NCBI GenBank assembly: GCA_021781745.1
Contig: JAJXWH010000003.1
Location: 142,343-206,342 of the forward strand
Length of the DNA stretch: 64,000 bases
Source: Bacillota bacterium
GTDB taxonomy: Bacteria; Bacillota; Clostridia; Clostridiales; Clostridiaceae
Reading direction: 5' to 3'
Part shown: positions 54,135 to 61,810 of the stretch, piece by piece
Numbering within the stretch: position 1 is the first letter of the stretch
Layout: each line of letters opens with the position of its first letter
Notes under the pieces: model-generated
The model's database searches: none
The model's input: the letters and a program-made list of their open reading frames with translations, nothing else
Told to the model about the DNA's origin: nothing
Made by a program: the position numbers and the translations under genes

Positions 54135-54707
54135 ATGGATTTTAATTATATTGAAGCCTTAGTTACTAGATGTAAGAATAATGATGAAGAAGCAAAAGAA
54201 AAATTAGCTGCTGAATTTAGGCCGTTTATTTATAATATTTCAAAAAGAACTTTCATTCATGGTTATAACTCGCACGATATTATCCAGGAATGTTACCAAT
54301 CACTTTTTAAGTCTGTTTCCATGTACAATTTAGAAAAGCATAGATTTGTTGCTTATGCTACTAATGCAATTAAAAATAATATAAATGATCTAATAAAAAG
54401 AATTAAAACTAGAAAATCTACTGAAGGTAGTGATGCATTAAGCTTACATAATGATGTTGAAAATGATTTTCTAGATCTTGAAATCTCAACTGAAATTTCA
54501 TTATGTGAAATGTGTGACTATGAAGATTTAAAATTAGCTCTTAAGAATTTAAATGAAGAGGAAAAAGAACTTATAGATTTTGTGTTCTATAGAAATTACA
54601 CTGTTAAGGAATATGCTTATATAAAAAATATGTACTACTCTACTGCTATTCTAAAAAAGAAAACTATTTTAATGAAAATCCTTAATAATATTTCATTGTA
54701 TTATTAA
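54135..54707 (+). CDS. UviA/TcdR-like group 5 sigma factor
   Basis: A 190-residue small sigma factor. Region 2 is at residues 25-95 (FRPFIYNISKRTF, HDIIQECYQSLFKSV, KHRFVAYATNAIKNNINDLIKR, interrupted only by short loops) and a weak region 4 is at 135-185 (LNEEEKELIDFVFYRNYTVKEYA). Size and pattern fit the clostridial group that includes UviA, BotR and TcdR, which switch on bacteriocin or toxin genes. AAGGAGG precedes the ATG. The endolysin, RHH and holin genes around it are its likely targets. No bacteriocin or toxin gene is in the window. Confidence 0.85.
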   Translation: MDFNYIEALVTRCKNNDEEAKEKLAAEFRPFIYNISKRTFIHGYNSHDIIQECYQSLFKSVSMYNLEKHRFVAYATNAIKNNINDLIKRIKTRKSTEGSDALSLHNDVENDFLDLEISTEISLCEMCDYEDLKLALKNLNEEEKELIDFVFYRNYTVKEYAYIKNMYYSTAILKKKTILMKILNNISLYY

Positions 54708-54720
54708 AATAAACGCCTAA

Positions 54721-54757
54721 CAACTCCAAGGTCAATGTTTCCTTGGAGCTGTTTTTA
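54721..54757 (+). terminator. terminator of the sigma factor gene
   Basis: Arms CAACTCCAAGG/CCTTGGAGCTG around a 9-base loop, followed by TTTTTATTATTT. Confidence 0.85.
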
Positions 54758-54807
54758 TTATTTATGAATAAATGCTTTGGATTTTTATTTGTGTATATTT
54801 TATTCAC

Positions 54808-55050
54808 TTATTCAAAGTCAAAATTATTCACAACCTCTGTAGTTTTATCCACATAACTATCAACAACTCTATCTATTCCATCACAGATATATTTTAAGCT
54901 GCAGCCTAGACATTTATCTAATATCCCATCTTCTAACAAAGAACATTTTAAATCATCCTGAAAAGTAGAATTTCTTATTGCTAATGCTATTTGCTTTTTA
55001 TCAAAGACTTCTCCTTCTTCTGAACTAATCTTAATTTCATCTCTAATCAT
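54808..55050 (-). CDS. small cysteine-containing hypothetical protein
   Basis: An 80-residue acidic protein (MIRDEIKISSEEGEVFDKKQ...) with four cysteines, three of them in CLGCSLKYIC and one at about 44. GGAGGG precedes the ATG. It lies opposite to the sigma factor gene and the RHH gene. No family is recognised; the Cys spacing could bind a metal. Confidence 0.65.
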   Translation of the reverse strand: MIRDEIKISSEEGEVFDKKQIALAIRNSTFQDDLKCSLLEDGILDKCLGCSLKYICDGIDRVVDSYVDKTTEVVNNFDFE

Positions 55051-55374
55051 TTTTAAACACCCTCCATTAATTTATTTACAGCTCTAAAAATTCATCAGCT
55101 GCTATTATGGATATATGTTTTAAACTTAAGTATTACATTAAAAACAATGATTGAATTTATATAAACACATTCTCAACCAGCATTTTATAAGCAAATTCTT
55201 ATATTCTTAAATTCTAAAAAATATATATTCTTATATTGTAAAGTTCTAAAATTCTCAAGAATATATATTCTAAAATTTTTAAGAACTTTAGAATCTCTAG
55301 TAAATAGCCATATATCCTTTAAGAGAATACATAGAAATACTGCTAATAAACTAACAACGGAGGATATATAATTT
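55051..55374. other. AT-rich control region before the RHH gene
   Basis: About 324 bases without a gene. From 55190 to 55300 it repeats TTCTTATATTCT/TTCTAAAA-type words and folds into a dyad (arms AAAGTTCT/AGAACTTT around the palindrome AGAATATATATTCT at the centre). This may be an operator or a sigma-factor-dependent promoter. Confidence 0.55.
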
Positions 55375-55905
55375 ATGGCTAAAAAAAGAACATCAAAGGT
55401 TCCTAAAAATGATTTTGAATATGATGAAGGTGAAGTATGCGAATTTACTAACGAAGCTTCTATAGCTGGTGACTGCATATCCTCCTTCTCTTTTGATGAT
55501 GATTCTGGTACTGAAAAAAATCAACCTACACTTGAATGCAAATCTAATAATGATACTGATATTCAAGAATATCCTAAAGCTAATACCCAAATCAATACTA
55601 CTTCCATTAGTAATAGCAATACTCAAAATACTATAATTAATTCTATAGAAATAAAAAATACTTTAAGCTCTACAAGGAACATATTTGATAATAGAAAAAC
55701 TCCTCTTCCTAATGGCGCTGCCCCTGCTATTGATGGTGAAACTCCAACTATTAAAAGAAGCTACACCCTTAGAAGTTCTACCATAAGAAAAATAAATGAA
55801 TTAAAAAGCATCCATACAGATATCAATATATGTGTCAGCACCATAGTTGATATTGCCATAGATCATTATCATAACCATATTGTAAATGAAGGTGGCACTC
55901 AATAA
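55375..55905 (+). CDS. putative ribbon-helix-helix DNA-binding protein
   Basis: A 176-residue protein. The first 110 residues are low in complexity and rich in Asn, Ser, Thr and Asp. The C-terminal 50 (RSYTLRSSTIRKINELKSIH, then INICVSTIVDIAIDHYHNH) look like a ribbon-helix-helix fold: a short strand followed by two helices. GGAGG lies before the ATG. It stands between the sigma factor and the holin on the same strand and may regulate the cassette or bind plasmid/phage DNA. Confidence 0.7.
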   Translation: MAKKRTSKVPKNDFEYDEGEVCEFTNEASIAGDCISSFSFDDDSGTEKNQPTLECKSNNDTDIQEYPKANTQINTTSISNSNTQNTIINSIEIKNTLSSTRNIFDNRKTPLPNGAAPAIDGETPTIKRSYTLRSSTIRKINELKSIHTDINICVSTIVDIAIDHYHNHIVNEGGTQ

Positions 55906-56006
55906 TTGAATTTATTTTATCTATTTTAATTTCAGATAATTATTTGTTCTCTAATATGAACTAATATGCTTTATTTCATATATCCTTTGTAGGAGGTGAT
56001 GTGATT

Positions 56007-56207
56007 ATGGACGTAACAGATTTAATTAATCTTATTGTTAACAATGGCTTTGCTATTGCTGTAGCAGCATATCTGCTAATACGCTTAGAAAAACAAATTG
56101 CTAACCTATCTTCATCAATTAATAAGTTAAATACCATAATATCAGCTAAACTTGGAGTAGCTATTGATACAGAGAGCAATACTGATGATTCTCATAAAGT
56201 GGCATGA
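56007..56207 (+). CDS. BhlA/UviB-family holin-like peptide
   Basis: A 66-residue protein with one N-terminal membrane helix (residues 8-26, NLIVNNGFAIAVAAYLLIRL region) followed by an amphipathic, coiled-coil-like stretch (EKQIANLSSSINKL) and a polar tail. This is the layout of the BhlA/UviB holins that release bacteriocins or endolysins. AGGAGG stands ten bases before the ATG at 56007; a GTG two codons earlier is too close to it. A strong terminator follows directly. With the endolysin and UviA-like sigma factor it forms a lysis module. Confidence 0.85.
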   Translation: MDVTDLINLIVNNGFAIAVAAYLLIRLEKQIANLSSSINKLNTIISAKLGVAIDTESNTDDSHKVA

Positions 56208-56210
56208 GTA

Positions 56211-56251
56211 AAAAGGCGATAAACATTGATTCTTAATGTTTATCGCCTTTT
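56211..56251 (+). terminator. terminator of the holin gene
   Basis: Perfect 17-base arms (56211-56227 and 56235-56251) with a 7-base loop; the stem starts AAAAGGCG and ends CGCCTTTT. Confidence 0.85.
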
Positions 56252-56561
56252 CAATCTCCTACTGTAGCAACATATATTTTATTCTTACATAAAATCTTTA
56301 GCAAAAAGTATATCTACCATGTAATTATCCTCTAATGTATTTAATTATTTATAATTTATCTTTTACTACTATTAGAATTTCCTTTAATAATTACATCGTA
56401 ATTGATTTTTAATATTGGGCATACATATATGATTAAAAAATTTTTGCTTTATTATATTAATACCTATTATCATATATGTAGGCTCCAACACATAATATAC
56501 TTTCTCCATGAAAATTTTATATTTCTAATTTCATGAAAATATATATTATTTTTGAATCAAA
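56252..56561. other. AT-rich gap
   Basis: About 310 bases between the holin terminator and a small minus-strand gene. I see no gene or clear structure. Confidence 0.55.
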
Positions 56562-56702
56562 CTAATTGAATCCAAATTTGATTTTGCTAATTACTTCAAA
56601 ATGAAGTCCTAGCTTAATTAAAATCATTATAATCACAATTGTAAGCATAGCATTTATTGCTAAATTCATTTTTGGATTATTTCTCTTTTTAACCATTTTC
56701 AT
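56562..56702 (-). CDS. 46-residue single-helix membrane peptide
   Basis: A small frame: MKMVKKRNNPKMNLAI, then a hydrophobic helix (AMLTIVIIMILIKLGL) and a short tail ending in KFGFN. GAGGAGG stands six to ten bases before the ATG, an excellent ribosome binding site. The positively charged start and single helix fit a small membrane protein or a type I toxin-like peptide. No family is recognised. Confidence 0.55.
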   Translation of the reverse strand: MKMVKKRNNPKMNLAINAMLTIVIIMILIKLGLHFEVISKIKFGFN

Positions 56703-57010
56703 TATTGTTACCTCCTCATTCTAAGCGTAATCCATTTGTGTTTAAGCACAAAAAAATTCATAAGCAAGCATAAAAATATCTTACTTATGAATATAATACA
56801 CCAATATATAAAATTTTTCAACATATATTATATCACATTTTAATTTTATATGTCAATTATTATTTTATATTTTGTTTTTATTATCTATATTTATAGTTGA
56901 TATACGATAAAATACAATGAGTTAAGATGGACAGAATAAAGCTATTTATAGTTACGACGTATTTTTAAATTTAGCTATAGCTTCATTCAGTCCATCTTTT
57001 GTGATCCAAT

Positions 57011-57980
57011 AACGTCGCTTCGCTCCTAAGGAAGAGAAATTCAATATATTTTATAGATTACGCTGTTTTTAGTACCTATATGTTATGGTTGTATATTCTA
57101 ATCAATTATAAAATCTATATATCTTGAACTTCTCATTTATTGTTGTAGCCTGCGGCAGCAAGGAATAAACATATTGGAGCACTGCGTGCTCCTTGTGGCT
57201 GCGCCACTCTATTAGTTTAGTTTTATTTTTACGTGCTTAATTTAAATTATCTTTATATACTACTAACTAGTTTATAATTAATTATATTTTATCTACATTT
57301 TTTTATTATAGCTATTATTTGTATACCTATATACGCATTTTCTAAAGGACAAGTTAATTTATCTGACAGTTCTTTGTGTGCCTCATCCACCACCCAAAAA
57401 CGGACAGGTCATACAGCGACAAACTTCTAACATTGTAAAAGTCTCCTCCTCACTCGGAGCCTTTTACAAAGTAAGAATCTGTACGCTATCTGCCTAGTCC
57501 ATTGTTTGGGTTCCCGGTGGGGCACTTCGGGATGGAGATTTTAATGATTAAATTTAAATGTATAAATATACCGTTATATTCTTTTTTAATTAGTATAAGA
57601 TCGATATTCCATCCCTCTGGCTGGAACTTTTGTTTATGGTTCTTTTTTAGTTTATTATAAAATTATTGTACTTGGTGCAGAGAAATATAAAGATAAGGTT
57701 TAGTTGGTCAGACAAGCTGACAATGATTTTTTGGGGGCTTAGACATGCCCTCACAATTATATAAGAAAGTTTTAGTAATGTGACGGCATGCCTATCTTGT
57801 ACAGGCTTAGTTTTATTACTATAATGCTTGATTATATAATTTTCCCGCTCTAAAAATCCAATCACTAAAAATAATAAATTATATTAGAGGGAAATTATTT
57901 TTAGTGATACGATTTTCAGAGCTGTTAACTACTTTCATTTATGTAGAAGTATTAAAAAGCCAGTCCAAGACCGCCCCCAT
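57011..57980 (+). ncRNA. candidate large structured RNA, left copy (orientation uncertain)
   Basis: About 970 non-coding bases that match, in inverted orientation, 60533-61810. Conserved blocks include GCAGCAAGGAATAAA, GGAGCACTGCGTGCTCC, AAGGACAAGTTA, GGACAGGTCAT and AATCACTAAAAATAAT. A 120-base domain is closed by ACCCAAA (57392-57398) with TTTGGGT (57505-57511), and a 246-base 3' domain by GGGGGC (57733-57738) with GCCCCC (57973-57978). Inside, stems such as ATGCC-TCACA/TGTGA-GGCAT and GCTCT-AAAAT/ATTTT-AGAGC pair here and pair with different bases in the other copy. This is what a structured RNA of the size class of GOLLD or ROOL would show. I cannot assign it to a known family, and the transcribed strand is a guess. 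Confidence 0.55.
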
Positions 57981-58031
57981 TGAGAAACTCTATATTATAC
58001 CTTTTATATATTTTTTTCATATAACATAATA

Positions 58032-58097
58032 CATTTATTTAAAATACAGCTCAAGACACGCTTCACTTTTGGTCTTGACCTGTATTTTAAATAAATG
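58032..58097. repeat. 66-base hairpin after the left RNA-like copy
   Basis: Eighteen-base perfect arms (58032-58049 and 58080-58097; CATTTATTTAAAATACAG and complement) with an inner AAGAC/GTCTT stem. It may be a terminator-like or recombination-related palindrome. Confidence 0.6.
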
Positions 58098-58280
58098 GGT
58101 AAAATTAATATGAAAAATCTATGTGATATTATGCTGCTCAGTTGGACATGCTGTTTTTAAAGTATTGGTTGGACCTTTATGAATATGGCTTGTACTATTT
58201 TCTTTCACTATTTTTTCCTGGTGCTAAAGTACTTGTCCATATTGTTGCTTTATATATGAGGGATTCCTCCCCCTATGTAT

Positions 58281-58667
58281 TTAGTATGGTAACTCATCAC
58301 ATGATAGGCTTTCTAATATATTTTCATGTTCTACATTTACTTGTTTATAATATTCTTCCATGGCTTTTTCTATATCCTCATTTCTTTCAGCTTCGTAATC
58401 TACAAAACTTCCACCATCAATTCTACCTCTAAATGACTTCCAAAATTCATAATCGTCATTTGTAACACAAAAGATTCCCTTTCTTCCTATATTCTTGTTA
58501 TAGCTTAATTTCAACCCATAAAGACTTAAAGGAGCTCCATCATACTCAATAATTATTGAACCATCCTTTAGCTTATAAGCTGTTTCAGAAAATCTAAACC
58601 TTTCATCTTCTCTTAAATATCTGTACTCTGCTATTAATGTTTTTGATTCATATTTTCTCTTTTCCAC
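58281..58667 (-). CDS. hypothetical protein
   Basis: A 128-residue protein starting with a GTG (58665-58667) eight bases after AAAGGTGG: MEKRKYESKTLIAEYRYLR and later AYKLKDGSIIIEYDGAPLSL, FCVTNDDYEFWKSFRGRIDG, and a charged C-terminal helix. The composition is that of a real soluble protein. No family is recognised; small proteins like this are common in plasmids and phages. Confidence 0.65.
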   Translation of the reverse strand: MEKRKYESKTLIAEYRYLREDERFRFSETAYKLKDGSIIIEYDGAPLSLYGLKLSYNKNIGRKGIFCVTNDDYEFWKSFRGRIDGGSFVDYEAERNEDIEKAMEEYYKQVNVEHENILESLSCDELPY

Positions 58668-58754
58668 TTTTATGACCACCTTTTCTTTTTAGTTCCTCTC
58701 CTCCCATATTTTTATTATTCCCACTTTTAAAAATTTTAGACATTATTTATGTAC

Positions 58755-58782
58755 AAAAAAAAGCACCTTTTTAGGCACTTTT
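58755..58782 (-). terminator. terminator of the small RHH gene
   Basis: Arms AAGTGCC/GGTGCTT around a short A-rich loop and a run of eight Ts on the minus strand. Confidence 0.85.
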
Positions 58783-58794
58783 GCTTTTTATAAT

Positions 58795-58959
58795 TTATTC
58801 TCCAATGCATAGTTTCATATATCCTCTTATTGCCTTACTAACATCTTTTCCATTCCTATGACAATAGGCTTCAAAGTCTTCATATAACTTGATTTCACAT
58901 TCCACATGAAGCTGTTTAGTTGGTAGTTTTTCTCTTTTAGTTTTCTTTTTATTTTCCAT
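58795..58959 (-). CDS. 54-residue ribbon-helix-helix-like protein
   Basis: A short frame: MENKKKTKREKLPTKQLHVE, then CEIKLYEDFEAYCHRNGKDV and a final helix SKAIRGYMKLCIGE. A strand (KQLHVECEIK) followed by two helices with a turn containing NGKDVS is the ribbon-helix-helix pattern of small plasmid/phage repressors. AAGGAG lies ten bases before the ATG, and a strong terminator follows. Confidence 0.65.
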   Translation of the reverse strand: MENKKKTKREKLPTKQLHVECEIKLYEDFEAYCHRNGKDVSKAIRGYMKLCIGE

Positions 58960-59120
58960 TATTCTTCCACTCCTTCCCTGTAAAATAGTCTATCCAATAA
59001 ACAAAATTCTTATACTAAATTGCATTAAAAAACATACAAATAAGTACAAGTAATTACGAATATTCGTTCGCACCTTTGGCGATAATTATAATATAAAGAT
59101 TCAGAGAGGATTTGAGAAAC

Positions 59121-59294
59121 ATGAGAATATTTTCATTTACAAAATGGCTTACTACTAAAGAAGCTTTTAATTCATATAGTCACTATAAATCATGGCTTTC
59201 TATTTTTTCAAAAGAAGAGGCTAAAAAAACTGATTTATATTATCACGAAAAATACCAGTATTTTTTAGATTACTTGCAAACTGAATGGGATTAG
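59121..59294 (+). CDS. small hypothetical protein, member of a tandem pair
   Basis: A 57-residue aromatic-rich protein (MRIFSFTKWLTTKEAFNSYS...). AGAGAGGA lies ten bases before the ATG at 59121. It resembles the next gene: both have F-T-x-W-L near the start, a central LxxLxxxS/P turn and YYHEKYQYFLDY / YYKIEYKHYLDT near the end. No known family is recognised. Confidence 0.55.
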   Translation: MRIFSFTKWLTTKEAFNSYSHYKSWLSIFSKEEAKKTDLYYHEKYQYFLDYLQTEWD

Positions 59295-59352
59295 CAGCAT
59301 ATTGCCTGCTAGTTTCCTATTTAAAAATCCATAAATGAAAGGAATAAACCTA

Positions 59353-59529
59353 ATGACATTTACGACATGGCTTATAAAAGAAAAAGGTTTTGTATCAAAA
59401 GCTCAATTTGATTCACTTGTAAATACATTACCTTACGCTGGAAGAAGAAAATTAATCCTATACTATAAAATAGAATATAAACATTACCTTGATACAAGGC
59501 CAATACAGCTTGAAATTGAAATAAAATAA
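59353..59529 (+). CDS. small hypothetical protein, second member of the tandem pair
   Basis: A 58-residue protein (MTFTTWLIKEKGFVSKAQFD...) with AAAGGA nine bases before the ATG at 59353. It is a diverged relative of the preceding gene, 58 bases away on the same strand, so the pair probably arose by duplication. A strong terminator overlaps its stop codon. Confidence 0.55.
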   Translation: MTFTTWLIKEKGFVSKAQFDSLVNTLPYAGRRKLILYYKIEYKHYLDTRPIQLEIEIK

Positions 59530-59565
59530 TCCTGGAGAGGTCCTCTCCAGGATTATTTTATTTCT
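59525..59565 (+). terminator. terminator of the small paralogue pair
   Basis: Fifteen-base arms AATAATCCTGGAGAG/CTCTCCAGGATTATT, loop of 3, followed by TTATTTCTTTT. Confidence 0.9.
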
Positions 59566-59649
59566 TTTAATATCTCCACAAAATGCAGAATTTACTGCCA
59601 AAATTATGGGACAAGCCTCTGTTGTTTTTTGGGCTAATACTTAAGCTCC

Positions 59650-59715
59650 ATAGAAAATAAATATTGTACAGGGGTGAGCGCAGCGAATTTCCCCTTTACA
59701 ATATTTATTTTCTAT
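59650..59715. repeat. perfect 19-base-arm hairpin with GC-rich tip
   Basis: Arms ATAGAAAATAAATATTGTA and complement match fully; inside, AGGGG/CCCCT encloses a GAGCGCAGCG tip. The tip resembles those of other hairpins in 57-62 kb. Confidence 0.65.
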
Positions 59716-60070
59716 TGGTATAATTGCTCTCCCAAAAAACATTATTTTAGATAAGCTCCATTACTATAATCTTAAAATCCAATTTTTCTTTATCCAACAC
59801 TATATCTATTTATTGAAATTATTTTTATTAATGGAGCTTGTTTAAAATTTCCTTTTTGGTACTTCCATATACCATAAATTATCTATCTCTATAAATAAAA
59901 AAGAATGATCTACTAGGGTGTAATAGAACATTCTGAATACTGGTTAATATTTATTTAATGGGGAATAAATAATGTTTAACTACTTTATATTTATATAATA
60001 CTTGAGATTTGTGACAGCAATATGACAAAATTAAATTTATATTATCTGCTGCATTTACTAGTATTACGCA

Positions 60071-60104
60071 AAAGCATCGCAAATCATTTGATATGCGATG
60101 CTTT
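60071..60104 (-). terminator. terminator of the two-helix membrane protein gene
   Basis: Eleven-base arms AAAGCATCGCA/TGCGATGCTTT followed by TTTTGCG on the minus strand. Confidence 0.65.
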
Positions 60105-60153
60105 ACTTTATTGTTTATTTTTACTAATGCATAATATTTCACTACTAGAATTA

Positions 60154-60378
60154 CTAATTTAATTTCTTATGTTGAATATACTGCTTAAATGTATATAATA
60201 TTATAAATTGTATAACAAAAATGATAAGGGTTGCCGCTAATACAACTAATATTTTTTCCCATAATTCTAATGTAGTAAAGGATAGTGCATAAAAATAACA
60301 TACTATAGATGTCACAAATATACAAAGATATAAGCTATTTTGCTTCTTTACAGTTTTACCTTTATACATATCATTCAT
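60154..60378 (-). CDS. small two-helix membrane protein
   Basis: A 74-residue protein with two hydrophobic helices (LCIFVTSIVCYFYALSF and ILVVLAATLIIFVIQFIIL) and basic ends. AAAGGAG lies before two possible ATGs; the first (60378) has only four bases of spacing and the second (MYKGKTV, 60369) ten, so the true start may be three codons later. The function is unknown. Confidence 0.6.
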   Translation of the reverse strand: MNDMYKGKTVKKQNSLYLCIFVTSIVCYFYALSFTTLELWEKILVVLAATLIIFVIQFIILYTFKQYIQHKKLN

Positions 60379-60532
60379 CTCCTTTCAATATAATGCTATT
60401 ATTAATTAATTATAACATATATTACAAACATCCCATTATTTAGTTTTCAAAGAACATCTTTTTATCGATTACTACGTCAAATTTACAGACTATGCATTAC
60501 TGTTCTTAATATTAAATTACTTTTATTTCATA

Positions 60533-61810
60533 GGGCGCCGTCAATGTACTTGCTTTTCTGCCTGTCCTTATTAGTAATGAGTGTTATTGAAGCGCAAGAA
60601 ACCGAATCACTAAAAATAATTTCCTTATTAATATCTATTCTATTATTTTTAGTGATTGGATTTCTTAAGCGGAAAGAACGCCATTACTAAAAAGGACTAG
60701 CAGGTAAGCATGTACATTGTGGACCTGCCCTCACCTTTCAATAATCCTTATCTCTATCCTGTGAGGGCAAGTCCAAGGCGCCCCTTTCCTTATGCGTATG
60801 CATCCTTTCTCCATAAATCATATAATAAACCAAATAGGACTTCTCCATAATCTTTAGAATAATTCCTTATCTCCATAACTTCTCATCATTTCATAGGATT
60901 TAAGGCGCAGCCTTTAATCCTATCACTACACTTAAGCTAACATCTGAAGAAAGTGTCAATGTAATACTTGGAGCAAAGCTCCTTAGTATTACATATTGAC
61001 TCTTTCTGGAGTTAGAATTCAGAAGTAAATTCAAAGGATCCTCTTTGAAAAGAAAAACATTAACTTTCTCTTCTCATTCTCACATTTCAACAAAAACTCT
61101 TATCTGCTCATGCAGCATTATCTCCAGTATTACAATACACCAAAAACTATAGTAACACCTTCTCCACAATCTGCACCAGAAACCCCCATTACCACAAAGA
61201 AGGCATGTACATTTTGCTAAATAACGTTTCCCGAAGTGTGCAAGCCCCTTGTGGGCTTGTAGCATTTCGGGACAACGACTTATTCTAGCGAAGTGTGCAT
61301 GCCTTCTTGCGCTCCATCGGGTACCCAAATAAAGGACTAGTCTAATGCTTAGAAATTCTCGACTTAGATGAAGTTGGAGCTTGCCGGAAAATTCATATAA
61401 GTCTCTAGAATTTCTTGCTGATGACCTGTCCCTTTTTTGGGTGATGGATTAAGCGCCCAGATAATTACTCAATAAAGTAACTTGTCCTTCAAAAAATACG
61501 TATATAGTAGTAACAGATGTATACATATGAATAAGCTTTATAATTAACCATATGTATATGAATATATCAATAATTACTCACCCATAAGAATGACAAGAAA
61601 CTATGGAGTGGCGCAGCCACAAAGGAGCACGCAGTGCTCCTTAATAAATTTATTCCTTGCTGCCGGCAGGCCATAAAAACAATAAGAAGTGCAAGCTACA
61701 ATATGATACTTTCAAGTAATCTATATTCCATGAATAAAGCTTATAAAAAACTGCTTAAAGACCTTGTTGTAGCTTGTATTTCTTTTCCTTTGTTTGAGCG
61801 TAAGCGAGTT
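60533..61810 (-). ncRNA. candidate large structured RNA, right copy (orientation uncertain)
   Basis: This is the inverted partner of 57011-57980. Read on the minus strand it shows the same order of blocks: TCGCTTACGCTC, GGCAGCAAGGAATAAA, GGAGCACTGCGTGCTCC, AAGGACAAGTTA, a 120-base domain closed by ACCCAAA/TTTGGGT (61442 to 61323), then a 251-base 3' domain closed by GGGCGCC/GGCGCCC (60783 to 60533). The inner stems GGACTTGCCCTCAC/GTGAGGGCAGGTCC and CGC-AGAAA/TTTCT-GCG differ from the left copy but pair. About 300 extra bases, including a two-hairpin module, lie in the middle. A structured RNA is the best reading; decayed repeat DNA is the alternative. Confidence 0.55.
60893..61008 (-). repeat. 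two-hairpin module, copy 1
   Basis: On the minus strand a hairpin with AATGTAATACT/AGTATTACAT-type arms and a GGAGC/GCTCC tip is followed by a second hairpin AGGATT-AAGGC/GCCTT-AATCCT. The same pair occurs at 61949-62061. Confidence 0.6.

Larger units (their letters stand above)
56703..58280. other. 1.6 kb hairpin-rich non-coding stretch
   Basis: No convincing gene lies in these 1578 bases. There is a long hairpin at 56927-56998 (arms AGATGGAC/GTCCATCT), the left copy of the large inverted element (57011-57980) and a 66-base near-perfect hairpin (58032-58097). Confidence 0.7.
59566..60153. other. hairpin-rich gap
   Basis: About 590 bases without a gene. It has a 66-base hairpin (59650-59715), flanking pieces that pair outside it (GTTTTTTGGG with CCCAAAAAAC), a direct repeat of AAGCTCCAT with a complementary copy near 59845, and the terminator of the two-helix membrane protein gene. 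Confidence 0.6.

Noticed and set aside
57647..57865. 72-codon minus-strand frame
   Set aside because: It covers the 3' domain stems of the left RNA-like copy and has no counterpart in the right copy.
58142..58432. 96-codon plus-strand frame rich in Phe and Leu
   Set aside because: It is antisense to the better supported gene at 58281-58667 and lacks a ribosome binding site.
59951..60142. 63-codon minus-strand frame
   Set aside because: It runs through the terminator hairpin at 60071-60104 and has no ribosome binding site.
61080..61328. 82-codon minus-strand frame
   Set aside because: It lies across GC-rich hairpins of the RNA-like element, has no ribosome binding site, and its odd composition (many Cys, Arg, Trp) reflects hairpin arms.
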